DNA of 64,000 nt from Streptomyces sp. AC555_RSS877. Its GTDB lineage: Bacteria > Actinomycetota > Actinomycetes > Streptomycetales > Streptomycetaceae. The stretch lies in NCBI RefSeq assembly GCF_019049245.1, contig NZ_JAGMUK010000218.1:62001-126000 (forward strand). The letters run 5' to 3'. Under the pieces are notes generated by a model. It did not search any database. It was not told the DNA's origin and saw only the letters and a list, made by a program, of their open reading frames with translations. Position 1 is the stretch's first letter, and each line of letters begins with the position of its first letter. The position numbers and the translations under genes are program-made. Shown piece by piece: positions 15,928-24,528 of the stretch.

Positions 15928-15939
15928 CACCGTACGGTG
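15928..15939 (-). promoter_or_regulatory. Perfect 12-bp palindrome before the AXE1 gene
   Basis: CACCGTACGGTG is a perfect palindrome flanked by GATGATCA and ATGATC, giving an extended quasi-symmetric region 15921-15947. Its distance of 39 bases from the esterase start places it in the core promoter, as expected for a repressor operator. The regulator is not in the immediate neighbourhood. Confidence 0.45.
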
Positions 15940-15991
15940 ATGATCGGACGACTCGCCAGGTCTTTTGCCTCGCACGCGACTGCACGGCCCC

Positions 15992-16129
15992 ATGACGTCT
16001 GCCGTCGAAGCGCCGGTCGAGCTGGTGGAACTGCTGGTCAGGGACGCCGAACTGCTCGTCGTCGACGGGGGCGGGGTATCCCGGGCGGCTGCGTGCGGTC
16101 ACGGGTGGTCGGGTCACCGGTCCCGCTGA
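15992..16129 (+). CDS. Possible 45-residue ORF, unrecognised
   Basis: ATG at 15992 opens a 45-codon frame rich in Val/Leu/Glu/Asp at its start (APVELVELLVRDAELLVVDG) that looks more protein-like than the surrounding frames, then loses that character. No good ribosome site. It may be the degraded 5' end of an older gene rather than a real small protein. Confidence 0.2.
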   Translation: MTSAVEAPVELVELLVRDAELLVVDGGGVSRAAACGHGWSGHRSR

Positions 16130-16342
16130 CTGGGACGCGCGGACGAAGTCGCCCGGTCGGCGCGGTGAGACCCGGTGGAGGGTTGGCCACGCTGCGGGCC
16201 CGCTCGGGCGTGGACGACGGTGGTCGCCGTGAAGGTACGGGGCGACCGGGGCGAACCGGTGCTGCCGGGACCGGCGGACGCGCTGCGGACCCATGGCGGA
16301 ATCGCGCGGGGTATGCGGCGGCAGAACTGGTCGCCGGGCCGG
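16130..16342. other. Spacer with no supported gene
   Basis: Frames here are open on both strands, as expected for this base composition, but none shows a start, ribosome site or family motif. It may hold decayed coding sequence continuing from the small frame upstream. Confidence 0.4.
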
Positions 16343-16927
16343 TCACGCCCTGCGGCGCGTCCACTGCGGCTCGGTGAGGGCCCAGTCACGTTCCCACTCG
16401 GCCATCCGGCGACGGTTGGCCGCCCCGCGTACGACGGAGTGGCCGAGGAGCACCACCGCGGCCGCGCCGCCGGCCGCGCACGCGCCGATGGAGAGCGTGT
16501 GCTGCCAGACCGCGCTCTCGTCCGGCGGCGGGAGCACGCTGCGGCCCTTGCTGTCGAACCACACGTCCACCACCTCACCCCGTTGCGACCCCGCCGGCAC
16601 ACGTGCGCTGGCCGTCCGCGGGCCGGCTCCCGGCTCCGTCCAGCGCACGGTGGCCCGGTGGGCGTGCTCCCGGCCGCCCTGCACCGAGGGCAGTGAGCCG
16701 GCGGTCCTGCCGATGACCTCCGCGCGGACGCGATGGCGCTCGGCGCGCTGTTCCACCGCGGCCGCGCGGGCCTCGGAGTGGGCCCATGAGGCGGCGAACG
16801 CCCCGACCAGGGGAGCTCCCACACAGATCAGCACCGCGACGGCCAGCACCGTCCACGCCTCGACGACGTCCGACCGGCGCCGCAGCGGACTGCGCCGCCA
16901 GCGCCAGCCGCGCACCCGGGTTCGCAT
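16343..16927 (-). CDS. Rv1733c-type membrane protein
   Basis: A 194-residue protein with two transmembrane helices, one near residues 25-48 (WTVLAVAVLICVGAPLVGAF) and one near 150-172 (GACAAGGAAAVVLLGH). Between them is an extracytoplasmic region of about 100 residues with VDVWFDSKGRSVLPPP. This architecture is that of the Rv1733c-like family abundant in streptomycetes, whose function is unknown. The start MRTRVRGWRWRRSPLRR gives the basic, positive-inside N-terminus expected. Transcribed alone, downstream of the flavin reductase gene by 239 bases. Confidence 0.78.
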   Translation of the reverse strand: MRTRVRGWRWRRSPLRRRSDVVEAWTVLAVAVLICVGAPLVGAFAASWAHSEARAAAVEQRAERHRVRAEVIGRTAGSLPSVQGGREHAHRATVRWTEPGAGPRTASARVPAGSQRGEVVDVWFDSKGRSVLPPPDESAVWQHTLSIGACAAGGAAAVVLLGHSVVRGAANRRRMAEWERDWALTEPQWTRRRA

Positions 16928-17166
16928 GTCGACCTCCGCACCGCGCACGCCTGCGAGTGCCCCCAAGCATCCAGTACCCGTTTCCCCGGCATCGTTCACC
17001 GGCGGCCCCGCGTTCGGGCCGCCGGACAGGAGTGCCCAACAGGGTGGTGCCGAAACGCCAAAGGGCTCCGGGGGCTCCGGGGGCCGCGTGAGCCGGCCAC
17101 GAGGGCACGGCGGTCACGTTCGGTGACGCGCAGGGCTCTGCCCGCGACGCGTTCGGTTCCCGCCCG

Positions 17167-17983
17167 TCAGCCGAAGCGTTCGATCCGGATACGGTCCACC
17201 GGCTGACCTGCCTCGACCAGCAGCCGCGAGGCGTGCTCGGCGAAGGCGTTGGAGCCGCACACATAGGCCTCCCACCCACCCGGAGGCTGCTCGGCCAGGA
17301 GCGGCGCCACATGTGCGGCGGACACACGTCCCACCGGCGCACCCTCCGGCGCGCTCCGCGTGAACACCGGCGTGGTCTCGGCGCCCAACTCCCGCGCGTA
17401 GATGAGCTCTTCGGGGCCGCGCGCCGACACCAGCATCCGCAACGGCACGGACAGGCCCCGCGCCCGGTGGTGGCGCACCATCGACATCAGCGGTACGACA
17501 CCGGAGCCGGCGCCGATCAGCAGCGCCGGCCGGTCGCCGGGCCAGGCGAAGAATCCGCTCAGCGGACCGCGTACCTGGACCTCGTCGCCGGGCCCCGCCA
17601 CCGTGTGGAACCAGCCCGAGACCTCGCCGCCCTCCACGTGGTCCAGGGTCAGCTCGATGTGCCCGGAGTCGTCGGGGGCGGACGCGATCGAGTAGTGGCG
17701 CTGCGCCGCGTAGCCGTCCTCGGCGGTCAGCCGCAGCATCAGGTGCTGGCCGGGCAGATGTCCCGCCCAGGCGGGCACCGCGAAGCGGTAGGTGGAGGCG
17801 CGCGGGGTCTCGCGGCGGATCTCGGTGAGCGTGGCGGTCTGCCACATCGAGGCGGCCCGGTTGCTCACGGCGATCCGCCCGGGCACGGCGAACCGCGTCG
17901 CAGGCGTGAAGCCGGAAGGAACGGAGTCGGGGGACACGAAGCCGGCGGTGGTGGAGGCAGGGGGACCGGGGGAAGTGGACGTC

Positions 17984-17991
<8 letters not shown>
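17167..17991 (-). CDS. Ferredoxin-reductase-type FAD/NAD(P)H oxidoreductase
   Basis: A 274-residue flavin reductase. After a nonconserved N-terminus of about 45 residues come the FAD-binding barrel with RHYSIASAP (FAD motif RxYS), the GWFHT segment and the NAD(P)-binding domain with IGAGSGVVPLMSM and a C-terminal YVCGSNAF. The C-terminal 2Fe-2S ferredoxin domain of the larger relatives is absent. It overlaps by 8 bases the upstream molybdopterin oxidoreductase gene, so it is likely the electron-transfer partner of that enzyme, possibly replacing the membrane haem protein used elsewhere. The GTG at 17991 was chosen because it overlaps the upstream stop. Confidence 0.85.
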
Positions 17992-18589
<598 letters not shown>

Positions 18590-18652
18590 ATGGGTCCAGC
18601 GTGTCAGCGACGGCAGTTCCTTACGCGCTCAACCGTACGCGCACGTCGGAGA

Positions 18653-18670
18653 TGCCCCGGCTTCGGGGCA
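18653..18670. other. Stable stem-loop in the divergent spacer
   Basis: TGCCCCG-GCTT-CGGGGCA forms a perfect 7-bp stem with a tetraloop 63 bases upstream of the molybdopterin gene and 140 before the quinone reductase gene. It could be a 5'-UTR element or an attenuator; no U-tract follows. Confidence 0.4.
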
Positions 18671-18809
18671 GCCCGCGATCATTAAGGGCGCGTGAACTCT
18701 CCGGCGCCCCGGGAATAGCGGACCGCCGCTCCTCCTTGCCGACTGGTGTCGCAACCCGTGTCTCATACATCCGCCTGACCGGCGGCGACAGCGAAGGAGC
18801 GTGGCAGCA

Positions 18810-19736
18810 GTGCCCAAGGCGTACGTCTTCACGAGGTACGGCGGTCCGGAGACCGAGGCCCTCGTCGAGGTGGCCCGGCCTGTGCCGGGCCCCGGCCACC
18901 TCCTGATCGCGGTACGAGCCGCCGGCGTCAACCCCGTCGACTGGAAGCTGCGCACCGGCTTCCGCCGTCCCGGAGGCACCGGCGACCGCGAGTTCCCCGC
19001 CGTCCTCGGCAGCGAGGCCTCCGGGGTCGTCGAGGAGGTCGGCGAGGGCGTCGAGGGGGTCGCCGTCGGGGACGAGGTCTTCGGCAACACGGCCGCCGGC
19101 GCCTACGCCGAGTACGCCCTGCTGCCCGCCGCGGTGGCCGCGCACAAGCCCGCCGCGTTGTCCTTCGCCGACGCCGCGACCCTGCCCGTCGCCGCCGCGA
19201 CCGCGTACGACGGGATCCGCCAGCTCGGCCTGCCGTCCGGCGCGACCCTGCTCGTCACCGGCGCGGGCGGCGGCGTCGGCGCCGCGGTCCTGCAGCTCGC
19301 CCGCGCCTTCGGACTGGGCGCCGTCGGCGTCGCGAGCGTGGGCAAGAAGGACTTCGTCGAGTCGCTCGGCGCCGTGCACGTTCCCTCCGGGCCGAACTGG
19401 GCCGAGCGGGCACGGGCCGCCGCGCCCCAGGGCGTCGACGGGGTCTACGACCTCGTGGGCGGCGACGTGCTGTCCGAGGCGGCGCGGTTGCTCACCGACC
19501 GGACGAAGCTGATCACCGCCGGTGCCCCGCCCGAGGACGTGGAGCGGCTGGGCGGCGCCCGGGTGGCCCGAGCCCGCAACGCGGCCGTCCTGGAGGCGGT
19601 GGCGCACCTCGTGGTGAACGGCGACCTGAACCCGCGCATCACCGAAACGTTTCCGCTCGACCGGGCCGGCGAGGCCCTGCGCACGGTCGAGGGCGGCCAC
19701 GCCCGCGGCAAGGTCGTGATCGAGGTCGCCCGATGA
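18810..19736 (+). CDS. Quinone oxidoreductase-like (MDR superfamily) NADP-dependent reductase
   Basis: A 308-residue zinc-independent medium-chain reductase. It shows NPVDWKLRTGF, the GSEASGVVEEVGEGV segment, and the nucleotide-binding GAGGGVGAAVLQLA. Catalytic zinc ligands of alcohol dehydrogenases are absent, as in quinone reductases. The GTG at 18810 lies 10 bases after AAGGAG; the earlier GTG at 18801 is too close to that site. It overlaps the next acetyltransferase gene by 4 bases (ATGA). Likely role is reduction of quinones or enones, which is family knowledge only. Confidence 0.85.
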   Translation: MPKAYVFTRYGGPETEALVEVARPVPGPGHLLIAVRAAGVNPVDWKLRTGFRRPGGTGDREFPAVLGSEASGVVEEVGEGVEGVAVGDEVFGNTAAGAYAEYALLPAAVAAHKPAALSFADAATLPVAAATAYDGIRQLGLPSGATLLVTGAGGGVGAAVLQLARAFGLGAVGVASVGKKDFVESLGAVHVPSGPNWAERARAAAPQGVDGVYDLVGGDVLSEAARLLTDRTKLITAGAPPEDVERLGGARVARARNAAVLEAVAHLVVNGDLNPRITETFPLDRAGEALRTVEGGHARGKVVIEVAR

Positions 19737-20524
19737 CCATGGAAGCCGCACAGGCCACGGACGGGCCCCGGCCCACCGCGCAGTCCGCCGACCGCCCGCG
19801 GACCGGCGAAGCCGCCCACGTCCTCGACAACCCCGCCCGCGCCGCGCTGACCGGACCGCATGCCCACCTCGCCGAGCGGCACGGCCGGATCCTGCGCTAC
19901 CCCATGGACGTCACACCGTGGCTGGCCCTCTCCGATGAGCCCGACGCCGACGACTGGGCCGACCTCGCGGCCCTCGCGGGCCCCGGCGCCGAGGTGCCGC
20001 TGCTCGGGTTCCGCGGACGTGTCCCCGACGACTGGGAGATCACTTTCCGCATAGAGGGCGTCCAGTTCGTGGACGACGGTCTGAGCACCGCCCCGGAACC
20101 CGAGGCGGTCCGCCTCGGCCCCGACGACGTGCCCGAGATCCTCGACCTGGTCGCCCGCACCCGGCCCGGCCCCTTCCTGTCCCGCACCATCGAACTCGGC
20201 ACCTACCTCGGCATCCGGCGCGGCGGAGCCCTCGTGGCCATGGCCGGTGAGCGGCTGCACCCGCCGGGCTGGACCGAGATCAGCGCGGTCTGCACGGACC
20301 CCGCCTTCCGCGGCGAAGGCCTGGCGACCCGGCTGATCCTCGCCGTCGCCCACGGCATCCGCGAGCGCGGCGAAACCCCGTTCCTGCACACCGGCGCCGG
20401 CAACACCGATGCCATCCGGCTCTACGAGTCCCTGGGCTTCCGCCTGCGCCGGACCACCGCCTTCATGGCCGCCCGGGTGCCGGAACGGCTGCCCGAGGGA
20501 CGTACGGCCCTACCGGTGTCGTAG
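19733..20524 (+). CDS. GNAT-family N-acetyltransferase
   Basis: A 263-residue protein whose C-terminal half (about residues 120-245) is a GNAT domain: AVCTDPAFRGEGLATRLILAV carries the acetyl-CoA-binding R/QxxGxG/A pattern and NTDAIRLYESLGF is the typical C-terminal motif (both quoted within the 20-residue limit as AVCTDPAFRGEGLATRL). The N-terminal 30 residues are Ala/Pro/Arg-rich and likely disordered. It is translationally coupled to the quinone reductase gene and convergent with marR. The acceptor substrate is unknown. Confidence 0.83.
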   Translation: MTMEAAQATDGPRPTAQSADRPRTGEAAHVLDNPARAALTGPHAHLAERHGRILRYPMDVTPWLALSDEPDADDWADLAALAGPGAEVPLLGFRGRVPDDWEITFRIEGVQFVDDGLSTAPEPEAVRLGPDDVPEILDLVARTRPGPFLSRTIELGTYLGIRRGGALVAMAGERLHPPGWTEISAVCTDPAFRGEGLATRLILAVAHGIRERGETPFLHTGAGNTDAIRLYESLGFRLRRTTAFMAARVPERLPEGRTALPVS

Positions 20525-20539
20525 CCGCAGGGAAGCGGC
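20524..20539. terminator. Weak stem-loop between convergent genes
   Basis: GCCGC-AGGGAA-GCGGC spans the stop of the acetyltransferase gene and the 22-base gap before the marR stop. The 5-bp stem is short; call it a possible bidirectional terminator. Confidence 0.25.
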
Positions 20540-20546
20540 AGGGGAG

Positions 20547-21005
20547 TCAGTCCTCCTCGGAGCCGACCGCAGGCCAGGCGTTGTACCGCAGGAGATACCG
20601 GGCGAACCGCTCCAGGTCGTCCGCCGGCCAGTCCGCGAGCCGTTCCCGGAAGGCCGCGCGGCGGCTCTCGGTGACCTGGGCCAGGATGTGGCGGCCCGCC
20701 TCCGTGAGGTCCAGGACCTGGACGCGGTGGTCCTGCGGGTCCTGGCGCCGCTCGACGAGCCCGGCTCGCTCCAGGGCGCTCACCTGGCGGCTGACCGTGG
20801 ACTTGTCGAGGGCGTAGTGCGCGGCCAGGTCGGTGGCGCGGCAGCCGCCGCTCTCCTCCAGGTGGCCGAGCAGGGTGTACGAGACCAGCGACAGCTCCGG
20901 ATGCATCCGTCCGGCCGAGGCCCGGGCCCGGCGGGCGAAGGACGTCATCTCGCGATGGATGGTCTCCACGGCCGCGTCGTGGGCGCTTGCTGCGGGTGCT
21001 TTCAC
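20547..21005 (-). CDS. MarR-family transcriptional regulator
   Basis: A 152-residue winged-helix regulator. The DNA-binding part reads CRATDLAAHYALDKSTVSRQ (recognition helix) followed by LERAGLVERRQDPQDHR, the MarR wing with its conserved D/R pair; ELSLVSYTLLGHL precedes it. The GTG at 21005 follows GGGAGGAACC. It is divergent from the leader and HemK-like methyltransferase gene, and the 15-base quasi-palindrome at 21027-21041 lies in the shared promoter region, so autorepression plus control of the divergent gene is the simplest reading. Ligand unknown. Confidence 0.88.
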   Translation of the reverse strand: MKAPAASAHDAAVETIHREMTSFARRARASAGRMHPELSLVSYTLLGHLEESGGCRATDLAAHYALDKSTVSRQVSALERAGLVERRQDPQDHRVQVLDLTEAGRHILAQVTESRRAAFRERLADWPADDLERFARYLLRYNAWPAVGSEED

Positions 21006-21026
21006 GGTTCCTCCCTCAGGCCACTG

Positions 21027-21041
21027 GTTGCATAATACAAC
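21027..21041. promoter_or_regulatory. Probable MarR operator in the divergent promoter region
   Basis: GTTGCATAATACAAC is a near-perfect inverted repeat (GTTG..CAAC arms, AT-rich centre) of the MarR type. On the minus strand it contains TATTAT, a possible marR -10; on the plus strand TAGTGT (21057-21062) is a possible -10 for the leader transcript. Binding would block both directions. Confidence 0.55.
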
Positions 21042-21090
21042 TCGTGATCGTTGGGGTAGTGTGTCCGCGCTGTGCCCGTCGTGAACGACC

Positions 21091-21210
21091 AAGGAGGTGA
21101 GACCCATTACCGCTGTGTCAGGTCGGGTGCTCTCTCCTCGAACCGGCGCGGATCACCGCCAGTAGGCGGCCGCGAGAGCACCCTTCGGCTTCCGAAAGGC
21201 TCTCGGCTTC
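21091..21210 (+). promoter_or_regulatory. Attenuator-like leader with mutually exclusive hairpins
   Basis: The 10-base arms GGGTGCTCTC (21125-21134) and GAGAGCACCC (21174-21183) pair perfectly. The GAGAGC of the second arm can instead pair with GCTCTC at 21199-21204, around an inner TTCGG-CTT-CCGAA hairpin (21184-21196). The second structure would bury GAAAGG (21194-21199), the best ribosome site of the downstream gene starting at 21212. A leader reading frame preceded by a near-ideal Shine-Dalgarno AAGGAGGTGA runs through the first arm. This is the layout of ribosome-controlled attenuators of resistance-type genes. Confidence 0.6.
21106..21165 (+). CDS. Predicted leader peptide, 19 or 16 codons
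   Basis: Eight bases after GGAGG of the perfect ribosome site AAGGAGGTGA (21091-21100) is an ATT codon that opens ITAVSGRVLSPRTGADHRQ, ending at TAG 21163-21165. A conventional GTG lies three codons later at 21115 but at a poor 17-base distance. ATT initiation is rare (known for infC) and would itself be regulatory. The frame covers the first arm of the attenuator stem. Confidence 0.45.
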   Translation: MTAVSGRVLSPRTGADHRQ

Positions 21211-21211
21211 C

Positions 21212-22054
21212 ATGCCTCAACTTTCGCCCTCGTCTCCTGCCTCTCCGTCGTCACCCGCTTCCCCTTCTTCGCCGCCGTCCTCCCGCTCGTCCCATGACGC
21301 CGTCGTGGCCGCGCTCCGCGCCGCCGGCTGTGTCTTCGCCGAGGACGAGGCGCGGTTGATCCTCGACGCCGCCCGTACCCCGGCCGAGCTGGCCGCCATG
21401 GTCGACGGCCGCGTCCTGGGCCGGCCCCTCGAACTCGTCCTGGGCTGGGCCGAGTTCCGGGGGCTGCGGATCACCGTGGAGCCCGGCGTCTTCGTGCCCC
21501 GCCGCCGTACCGAGTTCCTCGTCGGGCAGGCCGTCGCCCAGGTCCCCGACGCGTCCGTCGTGGTGGACCTGTGCTGCGGCTCGGGTGCCGTCGGCGCCGC
21601 CCTCGCCACCGCGCTCGGCCACGTCGAACTGCACGCCGCCGACATCGAACCCGCCGCGGTGCGCTGCGCCCGCCGCAACGTGACCGCCGTCGGCGGTCAC
21701 GTCCACACGGGCGACCTCTTCGACGCCCTCCCCGCAACACTGCGCGGCCGCGTCGACATCCTGGCGGCCAACGTGCCGTACGTCCCCACCGGCGAGGTCG
21801 CCCTCCTGCCCGCCGAGGCGCGCGACCACGAGCCGCTGGTCGCCCTCGACGGCGGTGCGGACGGCCTGGACGTCCTGCGCCGGGTCGCGGCCGAGGCCCC
21901 CCGATGGCTCGCCCCCGGTGGCTGCCTCCTGGTCGAGACGAGCGAACGCCAGGCGCCGGCGGCCGTCGAGGCCTTTCTTCGCAGCGGTCTCAAGACGCGC
22001 CTGGCCGTGTCCGAGGAGATGTACGCCAACGTGGTGGTCGGAACCCGGCCGTAG
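21212..22054 (+). CDS. HemK/PrmC-like protein-glutamine or related methyltransferase
   Basis: A 280-residue methyltransferase of the PrmC/HemK type with a Ser/Pro-rich N-terminus (residues 1-28). It contains PGVFVPRRRTEFLV (as in PrmC xVFIPRPETE), SAM motif I VVDLCCGSGAVGAALA, the acidic loop HAADIEPAAV, and AANVPYVPTGEV in the position of the catalytic NPPY. The NVPY variant and CCGSG are typical of a streptomycete side branch annotated as putative N5-glutamine methyltransferases; the true substrate may differ from release factors. Divergent from marR, and preceded by an attenuator-like leader. Confidence 0.82.
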   Translation: MPQLSPSSPASPSSPASPSSPPSSRSSHDAVVAALRAAGCVFAEDEARLILDAARTPAELAAMVDGRVLGRPLELVLGWAEFRGLRITVEPGVFVPRRRTEFLVGQAVAQVPDASVVVDLCCGSGAVGAALATALGHVELHAADIEPAAVRCARRNVTAVGGHVHTGDLFDALPATLRGRVDILAANVPYVPTGEVALLPAEARDHEPLVALDGGADGLDVLRRVAAEAPRWLAPGGCLLVETSERQAPAAVEAFLRSGLKTRLAVSEEMYANVVVGTRP

Positions 22055-22081
22055 TCGGCCGTGGCGCGACCGTGGGCCGAC
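22054..22081. terminator. Stem-loop after the HemK-like gene
   Basis: GTCGGCC (22054-22060) and GGCCGAC (22075-22081) form a 7-bp stem with a 14-base loop directly after the stop, in the gap between convergent genes. No U-tract. Confidence 0.45.
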
Positions 22082-22153
22082 GGCGTTGCGCCCGCCAGGG
22101 TGTTGCCGGGCGGAGCCTTCGGTCGCGCCCCCGGTCGCGCCTGCCACGTCAGG

Positions 22154-24244
22154 TCAGGGGGTGGTCTGCACCCGGGCGATGAGCAGTGCCACGTCGTCGG
22201 AGTTGTCGGGCTGGTGCAGGGTGCGCAGCAGGAGGTCGCAGACCTCCTCCAGCGGGCGGTCGGGGCCGTCGAGCAGGGCCAGCAGGGCGTCCAGGCGTTC
22301 GTCGAGCGGGTGTTGCCGGGTCTCGACGAGGCCGTCGGTGTAGAGCACCAGCCGGTCACCGGGTTCGAGGTCGACGGTCGTGGTGGAGAAGGCGACGCCG
22401 CCCACGCCCAGCGGGGCCCCGGTGGGCAGATCGAGCAGCTCCGGTGGGCGGCCCGGACGCAGCCGGGCGGGTGGCAGGTGCCCGGCGTTGGCGATCCGGC
22501 ACTGCCGCAGCTCCGGGTCGTGGACGACGTACACACAGGTCGCGATCGACTGGTCCGGGCCGTCGGTGATCCGGTCCAGATGCTCCAGGAGCCGGGCCGG
22601 GTCCAGGTCGAGGGAGGCCAGCGTGTTCGTCGCCGTGCGCAGTCGGCCCATGGTCGCCGCCGCGTTGAGACCGCTGCCCATCACGTCGCCCACCACGAGC
22701 GCGGTCTTGCCGCCGTCCAGCGGGATCACGTCGAACCAGTCGCCCCCGACCTCGGCGGTGGCGCCGGCGGGCTGGTAGCGCGAGGCGACCTCCAGGCCGC
22801 CCGTCACGGCCGGATGGCTGGGCAGCAGGCTGCGCTGGAGGGTGAGGGCGGTGTCGCGGGCGTTCTGGTACCAGCGCGCGTTGTCGATCTGCACGGCCGC
22901 GCGGGACGCCAGTTCCCGGGCGAGCAGCACGTCGTCCTCGGTGAACGGCAGCGGGCTGCGGGTGCGCTTGAGATCGAGGGCGCCGAGCACCTCGCCGCGC
23001 GCGATCAGCGGCACCGCCAGATAGGAGTGCACGCCCGCCCGGGCCAGCAGCTCGACCGCCTCGGGGGAGCGGGCGATGCGGGGCAGGTCCCCGGCCGCGA
23101 CCTGCGCGACCAGGACCGGCTGTCCGGTGCGCACGCATTCGGTGACGTGGCGGTCGGGGGCGTACCGGGCCACGTGTCCGGGCGGGTCGGCGGCACGCAG
23201 GGCGTCCGGGGCGCGGTCCGCCTCGACGGCCAGGGCCCGGATGACGGCCGGTTCCGCCGGGCCGAGCGTGCTGGGCCTGCCCTGCACCACCGCTTCCAGC
23301 AGATCCACGGCCGCGATGTCGGCGAGGTCGGGCACGGCGACCTCGGCCAGCTCCCGGGCGGTGCGGTCCAGGTCCAGGGTGGTGCCGATCCGGGCGGAGG
23401 CGTCGGCGACGAGGGCCAGGCGCCGCCGCGCGGCCTCCGCCTCGACGGCCGCCCGGTGCTGCTCGGTGACGTCCGCCACCGAGCAGGCCACGCCCAGTAC
23501 GGTCCCGACCGCGTCCTCCAGCCGGTAGAGCGAGACCGACCAGGCGTGCTCCTCCGCGGGATCGGCCGGTGTCCGGCCCACGCTCCGCTGGTCGAGCAGC
23601 GGCCGTCCCGTCTCCAGCACCCGGCGGGCCGCGGACTCGAGGGCCTCGGCGTCGATGTCCGGCAGGACGTCGCCGATGGCGCGTCCGACGTGGTCCTCGG
23701 CCGGGATGCCGTTGATCCGCTCCAGCGCCGGGTTGACGGAGACGTACCGCAGGTCGGTGTCGAGGACGGCCAGCCCGGTCGGGGACTGCGCGACCATCCG
23801 CGTGGACAGCGCCACGTCCCGCTCCAGCCGCCGTAGGGTCGACTGGTCGGCGGCGAGGCCCAGGGCGTAGACGTCGCCCCGGTCGTCGAGAAGCCGCATG
23901 TTGCGGAACTCCACCAGCTTCGTGGTGCCGTCCTTGTGCCGCACGGGGAACGCACCGGCCCAGCCCTGACCGGTCTCCATGACGTCGGCGAACAGCTTGG
24001 CGACCAGGTCGACATGCTGCTCGTGGATCATCAGGTGCGCCGCGTAGTGCCCGAGCGCCTCCCGGGCCGGGTAGCCGAACAGCTCCTCGGCCTGCGGGCT
24101 CCACAGCACGATGCGCCCTTCGGTGTCCAGGACGATCGATGCCACCCCGAGCACGTCGAGGAGCCCGCTCGGCTGCACCGGACCACGCACCGGCCGCGCG
24201 GCCGGGTCGCCGGACCGTACCTGCTGCTCGCCGCCCTCGGTCAC
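22154..24244 (-). CDS. PAS-PAS-GAF-PP2C (SpoIIE-type) protein phosphatase
   Basis: A 696-residue cytoplasmic sensor phosphatase. Order: PAS about residues 25-140 (LGVASIVLDTEGRIVLWSP), second PAS about 145-275 (LDTDLRYVSVNPALERINGI), GAF about 285-440, PP2C about 470-690 with GGDWFDVIPLDGGKTALVVG and GDVMGSGLNAAATMGRLR motifs and the terminal SDDVALLIAR. No ATPase domain at the C-terminus, unlike the larger homologue at 7.0-10.4 kb. Such proteins dephosphorylate anti-sigma antagonists in response to a signal sensed by PAS/GAF. The GTG at 24244 follows GGGAGGG. Monocistronic. Confidence 0.9.
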   Translation of the reverse strand: MTEGGEQQVRSGDPAARPVRGPVQPSGLLDVLGVASIVLDTEGRIVLWSPQAEELFGYPAREALGHYAAHLMIHEQHVDLVAKLFADVMETGQGWAGAFPVRHKDGTTKLVEFRNMRLLDDRGDVYALGLAADQSTLRRLERDVALSTRMVAQSPTGLAVLDTDLRYVSVNPALERINGIPAEDHVGRAIGDVLPDIDAEALESAARRVLETGRPLLDQRSVGRTPADPAEEHAWSVSLYRLEDAVGTVLGVACSVADVTEQHRAAVEAEAARRRLALVADASARIGTTLDLDRTARELAEVAVPDLADIAAVDLLEAVVQGRPSTLGPAEPAVIRALAVEADRAPDALRAADPPGHVARYAPDRHVTECVRTGQPVLVAQVAAGDLPRIARSPEAVELLARAGVHSYLAVPLIARGEVLGALDLKRTRSPLPFTEDDVLLARELASRAAVQIDNARWYQNARDTALTLQRSLLPSHPAVTGGLEVASRYQPAGATAEVGGDWFDVIPLDGGKTALVVGDVMGSGLNAAATMGRLRTATNTLASLDLDPARLLEHLDRITDGPDQSIATCVYVVHDPELRQCRIANAGHLPPARLRPGRPPELLDLPTGAPLGVGGVAFSTTTVDLEPGDRLVLYTDGLVETRQHPLDERLDALLALLDGPDRPLEEVCDLLLRTLHQPDNSDDVALLIARVQTTP

Positions 24245-24528
24245 CGGGCCCTCCCGGCTGCTCTCATTGCACGCACCGCCTTCGGCCGCCCTCGCGGCAC
24301 GCAGTTCCCCCGTATGACTCCACTTGTTCTACCGCGTCCAGCCGTCTCTGTGACGTCACCGGGGGCTTCTTCCACCATCCCGCAACACGGCGGTGGCCGT
24401 CCGGCGAAGCCGGAGCACGGCGTCGTGACCGAGCCGACACCCCCGTCAGCGTATTGGTCTGTACATGACCATCCGGGCGGGCCACACTGTCCGCCGAGTA
24501 CTCCCACCCCCCCCCGGAGGAGCCTTCC

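Noticed and set aside
22061-23836. 591-codon plus-strand frame opposite the PAS/GAF phosphatase
   Set aside because: Antisense shadow without motifs.
24350-24359. GTGACGTCAC palindrome between the phosphatase and secreted-protein genes
   Set aside because: Short and far from both starts; expected by chance at this length.
24455-24471. TGGTCTGTACATGACCA as a second DasR site
   Set aside because: The TGGTC and GACCA arms are 5 bp further apart than in dre sites; probably chance or another regulator.
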